Assembly (NCBI GenBank): GCA_963693285.1
Contig: OY848929.1
Coordinates: 1,490,501-1,554,500, forward strand
Source: Xestospongia muta
Taxonomy: Eukaryota > Porifera > Demospongiae > Haplosclerida > Petrosiidae
Reading direction: 5' to 3'
Length of the DNA: 64,000 bases
Part shown: positions 37,405 through 47,480 of the stretch, piece after piece
Numbering within the stretch: the stretch's first letter is position 1
How the letters are laid out: every line of letters begins with the position of its first letter
Program-made: the position numbers and the translations under genes
Notes under the pieces: generated by a model
What the model saw: only the letters and a program-made list of their open reading frames with translations
Told to the model about the DNA's origin: nothing
The model's database searches: none

Positions 37405-39916
37405 ATGGACAGACTTCTTGTTCGAAAATTGCCAGGATGGTTGAGACCAGTCGACAAAGAGAGTCTACTGAAGTACTTTGGTGCTATAGAAGTTACTGTT
37501 ATGTCTCAAAGAGGAAAAATGGTAACAAAGACAGTCTAGCCATTGATCTAACTATAGAAATTATTTGTCTCTCATCTATGACCAGAGGAACTGTGCATTT
37601 GCTACTTTTGCAAACCCAGTTGATGCTAAAATGGTATGAGAGATACACATATAATATTACTAAATTTACTATCATATCTACACATGTATCATTTATAGGC
37701 TATGACAAAACTTCATCAATTGGACGTCTTTGGCTCTCGACTGATAGTTGTCTTTGCTACTCCTCAAGATTTTCAACACAGCTCTGTTGAAGACAAGTTG
37801 AGTTACTAATATATCATGATTGATCAATTGACATATGATAATATTAGATGGGAATGTGATAAAGTCAAAGTAGATGAGGATAATAATGATCAAGTTACAT
37901 CTACAAAACCTGTACCACCAGCTGCTAAACAAGAGTTAATTTGATAATTATGTATAGTTTAATTCTTATTATCACTTTTCTCTTTATAGCTTACAAACTG
38001 ATTCTTCTCCTCGACTAACTTATCTCTATCCTCCTCCTACTCAGAACATCATTGCTAACATGGCCAATACTATTGCTAGTGTCCCAAAACTATATACACA
38101 GGTAAAGAGCTTCTATGATACCACTACTAGCCAAGTACACCTGTAGACACTACATCTCATGAACAAAATGAACTTACCTCCTCCATTTGGGCCACCTACT
38201 CCTGCACCAGTCCTGGTAAGGAACATCTTATCATTAATGTTGTCATAGTCTGTTGTCTTAGCCTCCTGGTCCTAATGGAGATGGATTGAGCTCTGGTGAG
38301 TCAGAAGTTGACAGTGATGGAGAAGGGAGTGGAATTACAAAGAGAATCAAGTGAGTATTACTTATTGTAAAAACATCAATGAGTTATACATACTGTCTGG
38401 TGTATACTGGTCCCTAGACTCTATGATATCCAGTTGTCAGGCAGTCTGGGGACAAGACTAGTACTGATAAATATGTTATTAGATCACACATACTTTAACT
38501 AAGTAGAGTTGTTGTTTTCTTGTCATTATAATAGTCTGTAAAATGTACAAGTTACTATGTGTTTTGTAATGATTCATTTTCATTCTGTTTACGAATACAG
38601 GAGGAAAGCTGTGAGTGTTCATCTCCTAATTCACTAGTGCATTTCTCATTAACAAAGTTTTTTTATTGTATCCACAACCAATGTATCCTTAAGTTAAATA
38701 ACAATGCTTTACATTAGAGACAATCAGTGTATCCTTATATATTAATATTACTTAAGTAATCAGGTGTAATTGAATCAGTGTTGTGTTCTCTAGGTCAAGT
38801 CAGAAGATGGCTAAACGTAGGAGCATCACTTTTAAACAAATTAAAGAGACAATTCTGCCTCCATCAAAGAAGTTGAAAGAAGAAGAAAGATATTTGGTTA
38901 GTTTGAGTTCAAGTTACTAATAGCCCAATCCCATGTGGTCTAGTGGTTAGGATCCGGCGCTCTCACCGCCGTGGCCGGGGTTCGATTCCCCGTATGGGAA
39001 TTGTGTTTTTTTGTTTGTTTTCCTATTCATTTTTTTCCAATTTTTTTAATCTTCCAGATACCATCAAGAAAGATTGAAATCAAGGCACCATTGGAGTTAC
39101 CTTCTGTTACTGATTCATCTATTAATGTTGAAAATATTTTTACCATTGCTGCTACTCCAACATCTGCTCAATCAACTATTGTAATACCAGCACAAACAAT
39201 TATTGGAGAAGCTGCTTTTATGGAACCTCAAAGTGCTCTCTCTACATCTACCATGGACTTAACATCAGATCAGACAATATCCACTGTATCCATGGCAACA
39301 GATTTGGATACAGTTTTAACTGAAGACACACGTACAGAGGAACAGTTTATTACGATAATAGAATTACAATCAAATCACGCCACAGCTGAAGGTAGACTAG
39401 AATGAGACACGAAATAACAACTTTCATTTTTTTTTTATTTTTAGAAATAGAAGAAAACAGTGCCTTTAAAAACTACACACAAGGAGAACCATCAATGAGA
39501 CTATACATCAAAAACCTAGCGAAACAAGTGACTGAAACAGTTAGTGATCATCATGATTATAACATGTACATGTTGTAAATATCAGGACTTAAGATATATT
39601 TATGGCAGCTATATTAACTGGGATTCAGAGGTTGACAAAAACAGGTAAATAAATGGTATAATGACTTGTCTTGAAATTTTTTTTGTTAGCTTTGATGTTC
39701 GAGTTATGCAACAAGGTCGTATGAAAGGTCAAGCTTTTGTTGGCATGCCTAGTGAAGAGATTGCTAGCAGAGCTCTTCAAGATACACACGGCTACAAATT
39801 ATACAACCGACCAATGGTTGTGGTAAGTAACTATTAAATAAAAACAGTTGATCATTAAATGTACATTATTGTTACAGCAATTTGCCAGATCTAATAAACC
39901 TAAGGACACTATTTAA
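37405..39916 (+). CDS. RNPC3: U11/U12 snRNP 65K protein (two-RRM protein of the minor spliceosome)
   Basis: Thirteen exons, 460 residues: 37405-37521, 37586-37633, 37699-37796, 37848-37934, 37990-38101, 38147-38215, 38262-38350, 38794-38896, 39058-39391, 39445-39539, 39586-39644, 39690-39822, 39878-39916. The N-terminal RRM reads LLVRKLPGWL ... LLKYFGAIEVTVMS ... CAFATFANPVDAKM ... RLIVVFA. The middle contains YPPPT, NMANTIASVPKLY and LHLMNKMNLPPPFGP, the segment between RRMs typical of this family. The C-terminal RRM is LYIKNLAKQVTETDLRYIYG ... MKGQAFVGMPSEE ... MVVQFARSNKPKD. The protein bridges U11 and U12 snRNPs and binds U12 snRNA through the C-terminal RRM. Its presence implies a working U12-type spliceosome. 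Two introns are notable: 38351-38793 with paired U12-type motifs and 38897-39057 with a tRNA gene. Confidence 0.92.
38683..38736 (+). promoter_or_regulatory. Paired U12-type 5' splice-site motifs in an RNPC3 intron (candidate USSE)
   Basis: GTATCCTTA occurs at 38683-38691 and again at 38729-38737, both inside the U2-type intron 38351-38793. Each matches the U12-type 5' splice-site consensus. An acceptor-like site (TTTACGAATACAG) lies about 80 bases upstream at 38589-38601, followed by GAGGAAAGCT and a GTGAGT donor. In animals and plants, genes for minor-spliceosome proteins (48K and 65K) are autoregulated by a tandem U12-type 5' splice-site element (USSE) that binds U11 and activates an upstream 3' splice site. 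This arrangement matches that design; the assignment is inference. Confidence 0.55.
38929..39000 (+). tRNA. tRNA-Glu (anticodon CTC)
   Basis: 72 nt, cloverleaf complete: acceptor TCCCATG pairing with TATGGGA (one G-T pair), A box TGGTCTAGTGG, anticodon loop CTCTCAC with CTC at 38962-38964, B box GGTTCGATTCC, discriminator A. No intron. It lies in the sense orientation inside an RNPC3 intron. Sequence is close to animal tRNA-Glu(CTC). Confidence 0.97.
39006..39012 (+). terminator. RNA polymerase III terminator of the tRNA-Glu gene
   Basis: Run of seven T starting six bases after the tRNA 3' end; it also lies in the pyrimidine-rich part of the RNPC3 intron. Confidence 0.8.
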
Positions 39917-40433
39917 ACTATCCTTTAATAATAATATTGATTTTCAAAGCAAAGAAAAATAAAATTGTGAAGTGTCAAGATTCAATTGTCTTACTGACAT
40001 TAGATGAAATACTATAATACTAAACACAACATTTAGTACACACACATTATCTTCCTGTATCCTCTGAGCAAGGTTAATCAAGCCTAATATTAACACTTAG
40101 GAGACATATAGAGAAAGAATATTCTCACCTTCAATGCCAAAAGTGATATATTTATTATTTATTGTTATAAGATCAACTGGGCAGTTTGAGTTACAGGTAG
40201 TGTACCAATAGAACTGTTTGTTTATTTTACTATTTGAAATCATCAGTAACATCGTGTGGTGACTGGATTAATTATAATCCTGATATGTCTAATACACATT
40301 GTTTAATACAATACATAATTAATTTTAATCAAATTAATAAAGATACAGGAATGTTTAAGTTTCTAGTCTAAACATTTAATATACCAACTTGTACAGGCTT
40401 ACATGTTCTAGATCTACAAACTTAAAAACCACA
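39917..40433. other. Intergenic, convergent gene ends
   Basis: 517 bp between the stop codon of RNPC3 and that of the minus-strand secreted protein. AT-rich, no exon recognised; it contains both 3' UTRs. Confidence 0.5.
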
Positions 40434-41328
40434 TTATAACAAATAAATTAGTTCAAGCAGAAGACACACACCTATCGATAAGATCACACTGCTGTGTAGC
40501 AAGCATACACTACCACTGCCAACATCAGTTGTGGGACTACTGCCTATAATAAAATACAGATAACAATATATGTACTTTAATTATATCCCACTTACTTGTA
40601 GTGCCAGTAGTAGCATTTGTGACATTAGGAGCCTCAGTTGGTATTGAGGTAGGACAACGACCAGAGGGCTGAACACCACATGATGGATAATCGATGACAA
40701 TCTGTGGTAGCTGGTCAGAATCAGGTTCATCATCCAAGATGATCAACATGTTGCTAATAAATGTCTCTAAACAGCACCCAAGTGATGCCTTAGCTCTTTG
40801 TAGGTTAGTACTGCAATTTTCTCTACAAATGCCAACACTACCATTGCAAATTGCCACTGTTTGTATGAGTAATGGTGACTCTCCTGATTTCTGTGTTTCA
40901 TAGATCTGAACAATACAGTAAGTGCCATTAACTTGTGAGCATGTCACATTAGATAGAGCATCAAGGAACAATTGTGTTATGATGGGACTGGAGTCATTGA
41001 ATATGCATCGAATGAATTCTAGAGTATCATCGAGACAATTAGTCATGCAGTAATCATTCAAATAGTTTGTTGCATTCTTTCGAAAATTGACAAGACCACT
41101 TGATCGACGAGTATCTAAACCCAGTGCAATAAATTTGAGCTCAAAGGAAATCTCAGCCAATTCAAGACACTCTTCTGTTATATTCACTTTCTCTTTGCAG
41201 TACTCTTCTCTATTACCATTTCGCTTGACAATCTTCTTGTCATTGATTCTGAAAAGCTTATAACTGGAGCAAACAAGATATAGCTGAGCCAACAAAAGTA
41301 AAACATATATCAATGCTTTCTTCATCAT
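40434..41328 (-). CDS. Secreted Cys-rich protein A, probable GPI-anchored
   Basis: Two exons on the minus strand, 40596-41328 and 40434-40543 (280 residues). The start MMKKALIYVLLLLAQLYLV at 41328 is shared with paralogue B and begins a signal peptide. The body has paired Cys motifs (CKEKVNITEEC, CMTNC, CSQVNGTYC, CNGSVGICRENC, LGCCLE), many N-glycosylation sites and a Pro/Thr stretch before the end. If the donor GTAAGT at 40590-40595 is used, the protein ends in a hydrophobic tail (VILSIGVCLLLELIYLL); without splicing it ends in an unrelated short tail. A hydrophobic C-terminus plus signal peptide suggests a GPI or membrane anchor. No known family recognised. Paralogue B lies at 48149-48990. 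Confidence 0.75.
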
Positions 41329-41640
41329 TGTCACAATGAGTATGTAAATTGTCATTATATAGTACTACTAGCAGGAAACAACCAGTCGTTATTTAATACA
41401 AGTATATCATGTAATATGGACTAGTTCATATACCATTAGGAATATGTCCATGTGGTGACTGGCAGTGGTTTCCTTGGATTATTGGTACAACCGGTTTGGA
41501 ATTGAATGTAGATATCCCTCACTTATCAGACACCTCTGAAATAATTATTTTCCAGTAAACACTGGACGTAATCAAGGATATCATATTAACATTATTACAC
41601 AACAATGTATTATAATATTATTTTATTAGTTAAGAATAAG
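41329..41640 (-). repeat. Duplicated upstream region of the secreted Cys-rich genes
   Basis: About 310 bp upstream of protein A nearly match 48991-49310 upstream of protein B, including TATATAGTACTACTAGCAGG just before each gene and a segment ending ATTATTACACAACAATG. Conservation of both coding and 5' flank shows a segmental duplication that carried the promoter along. Confidence 0.85.
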
Positions 41641-42239
41641 ATCATTGAAATTGTATAAATGAATAAATTCCTTCCTTTAATTCTTTCTCTCTTTAGACAC
41701 CAAAATTGATTAACTGTCCATTCAAAAGGAATGTGTTACATTACAGAGAAATAATAGTTGAGTTGTAATAAATACACAGTACATCAAAAGGCACGACCAT
41801 AATTATCTCAAACTGTTACTAGTATAGATTTAGGGCGTTTTATGTCTCCAATTGCTCTTATAAGATATCAACAATCTGGATAAGATTCATACAGATCAGA
41901 GAAACTGCATAATTATCTTACTTCCTGTATAGTAAAACTAAGTGAGACTATGATGATGTATACTATGAGCAGTAAATTCACACGTAAGGGTTTAGGGTAC
42001 AGTACAATGTCTGAATGACAAATCTATAAATTTAATTTATGGTTAAAATTTACAAAATGTAAAGTTTCTTAATGAAATTTAACTAGAACTGAAATGGGTA
42101 CATGTAATGATTGATATATTTTAAAATACAGAATTTTTCAATGCTAGCACTGACAGATATGAGTCCATGCAACTAGTGTGATACACCATGATAGCTACCT
42201 CCTACATACACACATGCTAGTTTCACTAACTTATAATAT
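41641..42239. other. Intergenic, no gene recognised
   Basis: About 600 bp of AT-rich sequence between the duplicated promoter segment and the first array unit; no coding frame, no repeat of other parts of the window seen. Confidence 0.45.
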
Positions 42240-42473
42240 ATATTGATACACACATATTGTAACGAAAAAATAACTGAGACAGCTAAACTGACTAGTGTGG
42301 GAGTTTCCGATAGAAATATTGTACCCTATATTGTGTATAGACATTGTCTTACAACTATATTTCTTTCCAATAACAACTTGTAAAATAGTTAAAGTGCTAT
42401 AATATTTTATGTATTTTGAAGACTTTTTTAATTAGTTGTTAATTAAATCAATTAAAAATCAATTAATGTTTGT

Positions 42474-42498
42474 CACGTGTGAAGTGTTTCCCGCCAAA
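42474..42498 (+). promoter_or_regulatory. E-box plus E2F-type site, array unit 1
   Basis: CACGTG at 42474-42479 followed by TTTCCCGCCAAA at 42487-42498, a full E2F consensus. The ATG of the 18-codon ORF is 40 bases downstream. The pair is kept in all three units, so this is the probable core promoter. Confidence 0.6.
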
Positions 42499-42538
42499 TT
42501 TGTCACAAGTTTCTGGTGACTGACTGTCAAATTGAAGC

Positions 42539-42595
42539 ATGACAGGATCTCTTGATGATATTAAAAGGACTCCATTTTGCAAGCTTATAGTATAA
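42539..42595 (+). CDS. 18-codon conserved ORF, array unit 1
   Basis: MTGSLDDIKRTPFCKLIV, first ATG after the E2F site; its TAA is followed by G and then the donor GTGAGT at 42597. All three units keep it, with one substitution in unit 3. It may be a micropeptide, an upstream ORF, or the chance content of a non-coding first exon. Confidence 0.4.
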   Translation: MTGSLDDIKRTPFCKLIV

Positions 42596-43142
42596 GGTGA
42601 GTAATCTCTCCATCCAACATCTCTCAACCATTTTCAGTTGTTACAAATTCTCTCTCTTTCTCCCTCTATGTTCTCTACGACTCGCATCATCGTTGGATCT
42701 TCTCGTACTTCGTTGGATCAACTCGCCCATCTCCTCGCTGGATCATCTTTTTGTTTCATTTATGTCATCTTTATCTGTTCTTTTCTTTTTTATTCTACTT
42801 ATTTTGTTTATTTTTACTTTTTAATTTTTGTAATTTTTTTGATTTTTGTAATTGATTTCTTCTCACTCTTCGTTTCTACAGGGCTCGACTTGGAAGTTCT
42901 TACTGTATTCTCGACTGTTCTTCTCTGGTGTTCATGACTGTCTTCTATGATGTTCTCTGATGTTCTCTCGACTGTTCTGATGTTCTCTTGATGTAAAAGA
43001 TGAGTCGCTCTCTGTGTCATTGGACTCTTTCCTGTCTTCCTTCCAGCCTTCTTTCCTCTTCTTTTAATTTTTATTTTTATTTTTTTTTTGGGCTATCCAG
43101 CCCATACACCATACACACACTCATACAATCCCTAAAAATCAT

Positions 43143-43214
43143 CTCTCCCCTGCCGCCTGGCGGCCAAAAAAAATTTTTTTTTAATATCCAAGGCCGCCAG
43201 GTGGCGGGGGAGAG
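43143..43214 (+). repeat. GC-rich 23-bp inverted repeat, array unit 1
   Basis: Arms 43143-43165 and 43192-43214 (CTCTCCCCTGCCGCCTGGCG... and its partner) flank an A-run/T-run loop. The two non-Watson-Crick positions are G-T pairs, so an RNA copy would pair along all 23 positions. This is a marked GC island in AT-rich surroundings. Confidence 0.85.
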
Positions 43215-43363
43215 CTCTGATCTTCTAGGGTGCGTGTGTGTGTGTTGTGTGTGTGTGTGTAGGTTGGTGGTCCCTTTTCACTTCCTCTGTCTCTCTTCAC
43301 TCTCTCTATCCAGTCATTGTCACTTCCAGTTCAGTTATCACTGCTTTTTTTCTTTCCCTACAG

Positions 43364-43383
43364 GAGCAGCACTGTTGAAGAAG
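43364..43383 (+). other. 20-nt exon-like segment, array unit 1 (also 45491-45510 and 47627-47646)
   Basis: GAGCAGCACTGTTGAAGAAG is bounded by a strong acceptor (TTTCTTTCCCTACAG) and a donor (GTGAGT/GTGAGC) in all three units. The donor-side 85 bp resemble the sequence after the first donor at 42597, so the unit has an internally duplicated splice-donor block. Confidence 0.5.
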
Positions 43384-44598
43384 GTGAGTTATCTCTCCAT
43401 CCATCCATCTCTCATCCATTCTTTAGTAATCCAGTTGTTAGCTCTCTCTTTCTCCCTCTATGTTCTCTACTTGTGGCCTGACTGGACTGTTCTTCTATGA
43501 TGTTCTCTGATGTCTTTTAACTGTTCTCTGATGTTCTTGTGATTGTTCTGATGTTCTGGGAACTCTTCAACTACTGAGACTGTCTTATTTTAATTTATTG
43601 TATTTCTTTTTTTCCATGTTTTTCTTTAATTTGTCTTCAAGTTATTGTTATTTTTTGAAAATTTTTCAAAAAACGTTTTTCACTAAAATTTGTCAAAAGT
43701 CAATTATCTTAACTTAGTTTTCAAATAAATATAAGTTAATAATTAATCACCAAGTTTGAAATTCTAAAAATTCTAGATTTAATAAAAGTAGTTTTTAGAA
43801 TTTAATTTAGTGAATTCTTACAATTTTTATTGTATTACAAATCATGTCTATCTTGTTCATTTTACCTATATTGATTTACAAGAATTTTAACAATTCATTA
43901 GTTTGTATCATATTATGTCTTTTTAGAAAAAAGTTATTATCTTTTTTTAATAATTAAAAATCTATTAACGCATTCTGCTGGCGTGTGTGCTGATAATATT
44001 TTCCTGCCTAACCAATGTGTGGTCATTTGTAATGGAGAATCTGGAGACCTTCTTTGACCGGCTTTTAATTGTTAAAATTAATTTGTATTTTATCATTAAA
44101 ATTGTTTGTTGTTTGTTTAAAAAGTTTACGGTTCAGTACTCTCACAAAATATCAACAAACTGGATGAAATATTTATATTTGAAAGCTATATTTTACTGTG
44201 TTGTCAGTACATTCCTTGCTGAAACAAAATCCTCACTTCTTATCTAAATGAACAGTCTTTTAATTTAGACTTATGGGACTGTTTGCCTCATACAACTGTT
44301 ACAACAGATCACTGTGCTCTTGATATTGTATTCCTACTTTGGGCTTGTTTGAGACAATTTAATTTATATTGATACACACATATCGTAACAGAAAATTACT
44401 GAGACAGCTAAACTGACTAGTGTGGGAGTTTCTGATAGAAATATTGTACCCTATATTGTGTATAGACATTGTCTTACAACTATATTTCTTTCCAATAACA
44501 ACTTGTAAAATAGTTAAAGTGCTGTAATATTTTATGTATTTTGAAGACTTTTTTAATTAGTTGTTAATTAGATCAATTAAAAATCAATTAATGTTTGT

Positions 44599-44623
44599 CA
44601 CGTGTGTAGTGTTTCCCGCCAAA
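44599..44623 (+). promoter_or_regulatory. E-box plus E2F-type site, array unit 2
   Basis: CACGTG at 44599-44604 and TTTCCCGCCAAA at 44612-44623; same spacing as unit 1. Confidence 0.6.
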
Positions 44624-44663
44624 TTTGTCACAAGTTTCTGATGACTGGCTGTCAAATTAAAGC

Positions 44664-44720
44664 ATGACAGGATCTCTTGATGATATTAAAAGGACTCCAT
44701 TTTGCAAGCTTATAGTATAA
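44664..44720 (+). CDS. 18-codon conserved ORF, array unit 2
   Basis: Identical peptide to unit 1; donor GTGAGT at 44722. Confidence 0.4.
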   Translation: MTGSLDDIKRTPFCKLIV

Positions 44721-45269
44721 GGTGAGTAATCTCTCCATCCAACATCTCTCAACCATTTTCAGTTGTTACAAACACTTTCTCTTTCTCCCTCTATGTTCTC
44801 TACGACTCGCATCATCGTTGGATCTTCTCGTACTTCGTTGGATCAACTCGCCCATCTCCTCACTGGATCATTGTTTTGTTTCATTTACGTCATCTTTATC
44901 TGTTTCTTTTCTTTTTTATTCTCGTTATTTTATTTATTTTTACTTTTTAATTTTTGTAAATTTTTTGGATTTTTGTAATTGTTTTTTTTCTCACTCTTCG
45001 TTTCTACAGGGCTCGACTTGGAAGTTCTTACTGTGTTCTCGACTGTTCTTCTCTGGTGTTCTTGACTGTCTTCTATGATGTTCTCTGATGTTCTCTCGAC
45101 TGTTCTGATGTTCTCTTGATGTAAAAGATGAGTCGCTCTCTGTGTCATTGGACTCTTTCCTATCTTCCTTCCAGCCTTCTTTCCTCTTCTTTAAATTTTT
45201 ATTTTTATTTTTTTTTGGGCTATCCAGCCCATACACCATACACACACTCATACAATCTCTAAAAATCAT

Positions 45270-45343
45270 CTCTCCCCTGCCGCCTGGCGGCCAAAAAAAA
45301 AATTTTTTTTTAATATCCAAGGCCGCCAGGTGGCGGGGGAGAG
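45270..45343 (+). repeat. GC-rich 23-bp inverted repeat, array unit 2
   Basis: Arms 45270-45292 and 45321-45343, same sequence as unit 1 with a slightly different A/T loop length. Confidence 0.85.
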
Positions 45344-46736
45344 CTCTGATCTTCTAGGGTGCGTGTGTGTGTGCTGTGTGTGTGTGTAGGTTGGTGGTCC
45401 CTTTTCACTTCCTCTGTCTCTCTTCACTCTCTCTATCCAGTCATTGTCACTTCCAGTTCAGTTATCACTGCTTTTTTTCTTTCCCTACAGGAGCAGCACT
45501 GTTGAAGAAGGTGAGTTATCTCTCCATCCATCCATCTCTCATCCATTCTTTAGTAATCCAGTTGTTAGCTCTCTCTTTCTCCCTCTATGTTCTCTACTTG
45601 TGGCCTGACTGGACTGTTCTTCTATGATGTTCTCTGATGTCTTTTAACTGTCCTCTGATGTTCTCATGATTGTTCTGATGTTCTGGGAACTCTTCAACTA
45701 CTGAGACTGTCTTATTTTAATTTATTGTATTTCTTTTTTTCCATGTTTTTCTTTAATTTGTCTTTGAAGTTATTGTTATTTTTTGAAATTCTTCAAAAAA
45801 CGTTTTTCACTAAAATTTGTCAAAAGTCAATTATCTTAATTAGTTTTCAAATAAATATAAGTTAATAATTAATCACCAAGTTTGAAATTTCAAAAATTCA
45901 AGATTTAATAAAAGTAATTTTTAGAATTTAATTTAGTGAATTCTTACAATTTTTATTGTATTACAAATCATGTCTATCTTGTTCATTTTACCTATATTGA
46001 TTTTAGTTTTACAAGAATTTTAACAGTTAATTAGTTTGTATCATATTATCATTAATGTCTTTTTTAGAAAAAAATTATTATCTTTTTTTAATAATTAAAA
46101 ATCTATCAACGCATTCTGCTGGTGTGTGTGCTGATGATATTTTCCCACCTAACCAATGTGTGGTCATTAGTAATGGAGAATCTGGAGACCTTTGACCAGC
46201 TTTTAATTGTTAAAATTAATTTGTATTTTATCATTTAAATTGTTTGTTGTTTGTTTAAAAAGTTTAGGGTTCAGTACTCTCACAAAATATCAACAAACTG
46301 GATGAAATATTTATATTTGAAAGCTATATTTTACTGTGTTGTCAGTACATTCCTTGCTGAAACAAAATCCTCACTTCCCATCTAAATGAACAGTCTTTTA
46401 ATTTAGACTTATGGGACAGTTTGCCTCATACAACTGTTACAACAGATCACTGTGCTCTTGATATTGTATTCCTACTTTGGGCTTGTTTGAGACGATTTAA
46501 TTCATATTGATACACACATTTCGTAACAGAAAATTACTGAGACAGCTAAACTGACTAGTGTGAGAGTTTCTGATAGAAATATTGTACCCTATATTGTGTA
46601 TAGACATTGTCTTACAACTATATTTCTTTCCAATAACAACTTGTAAAATAGTTAAAGTGCTATAATATTTTATGTATTTTGAAGACTTTTTTAATTAGTT
46701 GTTAATTAGATCAATTAAAAATCAATTAATGTTTGT

Positions 46737-46761
46737 CACGTGTGTAGTATTTCCCGCCAAA
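46737..46761 (+). promoter_or_regulatory. E-box plus E2F-type site, array unit 3
   Basis: CACGTG at 46737-46742 and TTTCCCGCCAAA at 46750-46761. The spacer has a point change (GTAGTA versus GTAGTG) while both motifs are unchanged. Confidence 0.6.
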
Positions 46762-46801
46762 TTTGTCACAAGTTTCTGGTGACTGGCTGTCAAATTGAAG
46801 C

Positions 46802-46858
46802 ATGACAGGATCTCTTGATGATATTAAAAGGATTCCATTTTGCAAGCTTATAGTATAA
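46802..46858 (+). CDS. 18-codon conserved ORF, array unit 3
   Basis: Same peptide with Thr11 changed to Ile; donor GTGAGT at 46860. Confidence 0.4.
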   Translation: MTGSLDDIKRIPFCKLIV

Positions 46859-47406
46859 GGTGAGTAATCTCTCCATCCAACATCTCTCAACCATTTTCAG
46901 TTGTTACAAATACTCTCTCTTTCTCCCTCTATGTTCTCTACGACTCGCATCATCGTTGGATCATCTCGTACTTCGTTGGATCAACTCGCCCATCTCCTCG
47001 CTGGATCATCCTTTTGTTTCATTTATGTCATCTTTATCTGTTTCTTTTCTTTTTTATTCTCGTTATTTTATTTATTTTTACTTTTTAATTTTTGTAAATT
47101 TTTTGGATTTTTGTAATTGTTTTTTTCTCACTCTTCGTTCTTACAGGGCTCGACTTGGAAGTTCTTACTGTGTTCTCGACTGTTCTTCTTTGGTGTTCTT
47201 GACTGTCTTCTATGATGTTCTCTGATGTTCTCTCGACTGTTCTGATGTTCTCTTGATGTAAAAGATGAGTCGCTCTCTGTGTCATTGGACTCTTTCCTAT
47301 CTTCCTTCCAGCCTTCTTTCCTCTTCTTTAAATTTTTATTTTTATTTTTTTTTGGGCTATTCAGCCCATACACCATACACACACTCATACAATCCCTAAA
47401 AATCAT

Positions 47407-47480
47407 CTCTCCCCTGCCGCCTGGCGGCCAAAAAAAAAATTTTTTTTTAATATCCAAGGCCGCCAGGTGGCGGGGGAGAG
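47407..47480 (+). repeat. GC-rich 23-bp inverted repeat, array unit 3
   Basis: Arms 47407-47429 and 47458-47480; arms unchanged from units 1 and 2, loop A/T runs vary. Confidence 0.85.

Noticed and set aside
38602..38611. 10-nt micro-exon as a normal part of RNPC3
   Set aside because: Including it puts a stop a few codons into the next exon; direct splicing 38350 to 38794 keeps frame. It is kept only as a possible poison exon of the candidate USSE.
38971..39405. 144-codon frame starting inside the tRNA
   Set aside because: It crosses the tRNA and intron; only the exon from 39058 belongs to RNPC3.
42597..47285. Leu/Ser/Phe-rich frames and Arg/Glu-rich antisense frames in the tandem array
   Set aside because: They start at the GT of a splice donor (GTG) or are antisense of CT-rich sequence, and their lengths and ends differ between units.
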